This document shows, piece by piece, positions 32,918 through 33,801 of a DNA stretch of 33,801 nt (the first letter of the stretch is position 1; each line of letters opens with the position of its first letter). Source of the DNA: an uncultured Asticcacaulis sp. (GTDB taxonomy: Bacteria > Pseudomonadota > Alphaproteobacteria > Caulobacterales > Caulobacteraceae). A program made the position numbers and the translations under genes. The stretch covers positions 1 to 33,801 of the forward strand of contig CAMLPZ010000008.1 in NCBI GenBank assembly GCA_946482045.1. The letters run 5' to 3'. The notes under the pieces were generated by a model that saw only the letters and a program-made list of their open reading frames with translations, had not been told where the DNA came from and ran no database searches.

Positions 32918-33801
32918 ATGGCGGGCACAGACCTTTATTCGCCGGGACCGCATCGCCGGACATGGGCGTTCCTGACAATTCCGCTGGTCTGGCTGTTCAT
33001 CTATGCCGGCGTCTGGGTTTCAGGAAAGATTGCCGGGGTCTTCGGGCTTTACGTCTCGGCCGCCAGTGGCCGCTGGCAGGACAATCTTACGGCGCTGTTC
33101 GCCTCTGGTCCCGTGCTTCTGCTGTTATGGCTATGGCTGCGCTATTTCGAAGGGCGCTTCTTGCCGTCGATCGGCCTCGGCGCCTGGCAGGGTAAGCGCT
33201 TTGGCATGGGCTTCCTGTCCGGCTTTGTAATGATTGCCATCGTTGTTGCTGCCATTGCCCTGACCGGCGGGCTTGAAGTGATCGGCCCTGGCGCCTGGTA
33301 CGATCATCTGACGCCGACCTGGCTATTGGCCAGCGTGCTGGCAATCATCGGCACGATCTTTCAGGCGACCGTCACCGAAGCCATGTTCCGTGGCTGGATG
33401 TTGCAGACAGCGGCAGGGCAGTGGGGGGCGGTGCCCGCGGTCGCTTTCAACATCATTGCCTGTCTTGTCGTTCAGGGGGGCATAGGCGCCCTGCGTTCGC
33501 CTGAAGCCATGCTGGGCATCATCAATATCGCGATCCTGAGCTGGTACATGTGCCTGCGCGTCATGCGCGACCAGAGCCTGTGGGGCGTATGCGGTTTCCA
33601 TGCCGCCTGGAACCTGACCATGGGTTGGGGGTTGGGGCTGAATGTCGACGGCGGAAGGCTGAACATCACGCCGGGGCTGCTAAAAATGGAAAGCCTGCCC
33701 GAGGCGGCGTGGATATGGACCGGGGGCGACTATGGTCCGAACGCCAGCATCATGATGACCAGCGTGGCGATCCTGCTGGTCCTGACCTGCTTCTCCGGCA
33801 A
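32918..33801 (+). CDS. CPBP-family intramembrane protein, degenerate motifs (3' end outside window)
   Basis: The frame runs open to the edge of the window, giving at least 294 residues. It has a soluble start (MAGTDLYSPGPHRRTW), then several membrane segments. The CPBP glutamic-type protease motifs are altered. Motif 1, normally EExxxR, is TEAMFR (153-158). Motif 2, normally FxxxH, is FNIIA (177-181) with no His. Motif 3 is kept as HAAWN (228-232). Loss of the first Glu and the His suggests a non-peptidase member. The start has AAAGGGGG a few bases upstream. Function unknown. Confidence 0.8.
   Translation, partial: MAGTDLYSPGPHRRTWAFLTIPLVWLFIYAGVWVSGKIAGVFGLYVSAASGRWQDNLTALFASGPVLLLLWLWLRYFEGRFLPSIGLGAWQGKRFGMGFLSGFVMIAIVVAAIALTGGLEVIGPGAWYDHLTPTWLLASVLAIIGTIFQATVTEAMFRGWMLQTAAGQWGAVPAVAFNIIACLVVQGGIGALRSPEAMLGIINIAILSWYMCLRVMRDQSLWGVCGFHAAWNLTMGWGLGLNVDGGRLNITPGLLKMESLPEAAWIWTGGDYGPNASIMMTSVAILLVLTCFSG

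Overview
The window is GC-rich, almost fully coding chromosomal DNA. It looks alphaproteobacterial, most likely Caulobacterales (an Asticcacaulis-like genome is my best guess). The support is a GTTC-N7-GTTC SOS box in front of recA, the style of the recA, alaS and icd proteins, the many secreted hydrolases, and palindromic intergenic repeats built on CTCCCCGC/GCGGGGAG. The genus is inference. I see no tRNA, rRNA, CRISPR array, transposase or phage gene.

Layout. 1-188 is the 3' end of typA, closed by a strong terminator. 228-394 is an inverted pair of repeats. 466-2718 is a short UvrA-like ABC ATPase and 2824-3804 a secreted GH5 endoglucanase. 3925-4014 may encode a 29-residue membrane peptide. 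On the minus strand, 4083-5883 carries sodC, a YecD-like isochorismatase-fold protein (coupled by TAATG) and a PfpI/DJ-1 protein. 6085-10104 holds two tandem Tat-like DUF885 metallopeptidases separated by repeats. A membrane-tethered LytTR regulator (10145-11623) is divergent from an S33-type hydrolase (11757-13196); the gap between them has a direct repeat with LytTR-site spacing. DUF924 follows.

13798-15053 (minus strand) is a compact cassette: a 56-residue one-TM protein, an ECF sigma factor and a four-TM protein, behind a candidate autoregulatory ECF promoter. A GntP-type permease follows; its upstream region has a perfect LacI-type palindrome and a short decayed coding remnant. Then come recA (SOS box, terminator), alaS, an SDR oxidoreductase, an AEC carrier, a DUF2939 protein, a zinc-ribbon metallopeptidase and two tandem CE2-type SGNH esterases. 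With the GH5 enzyme these suggest use of plant polysaccharides. icd, a small secreted unknown, a SRPBCC-ArsR operon behind 19-nt direct repeats, and trmJ complete the central part.

31367-31953 is the most unusual stretch. Between a small four-TM protein gene and a hypothetical gene (both minus strand) lie a large inverted repeat, a 24-codon ORF with four consecutive Gln codons, and an intrinsic-terminator-like hairpin. The arrangement resembles an attenuator. The window ends with an XRE/MmyB-type regulator and a truncated CPBP-family membrane protein that has lost some family motif residues.
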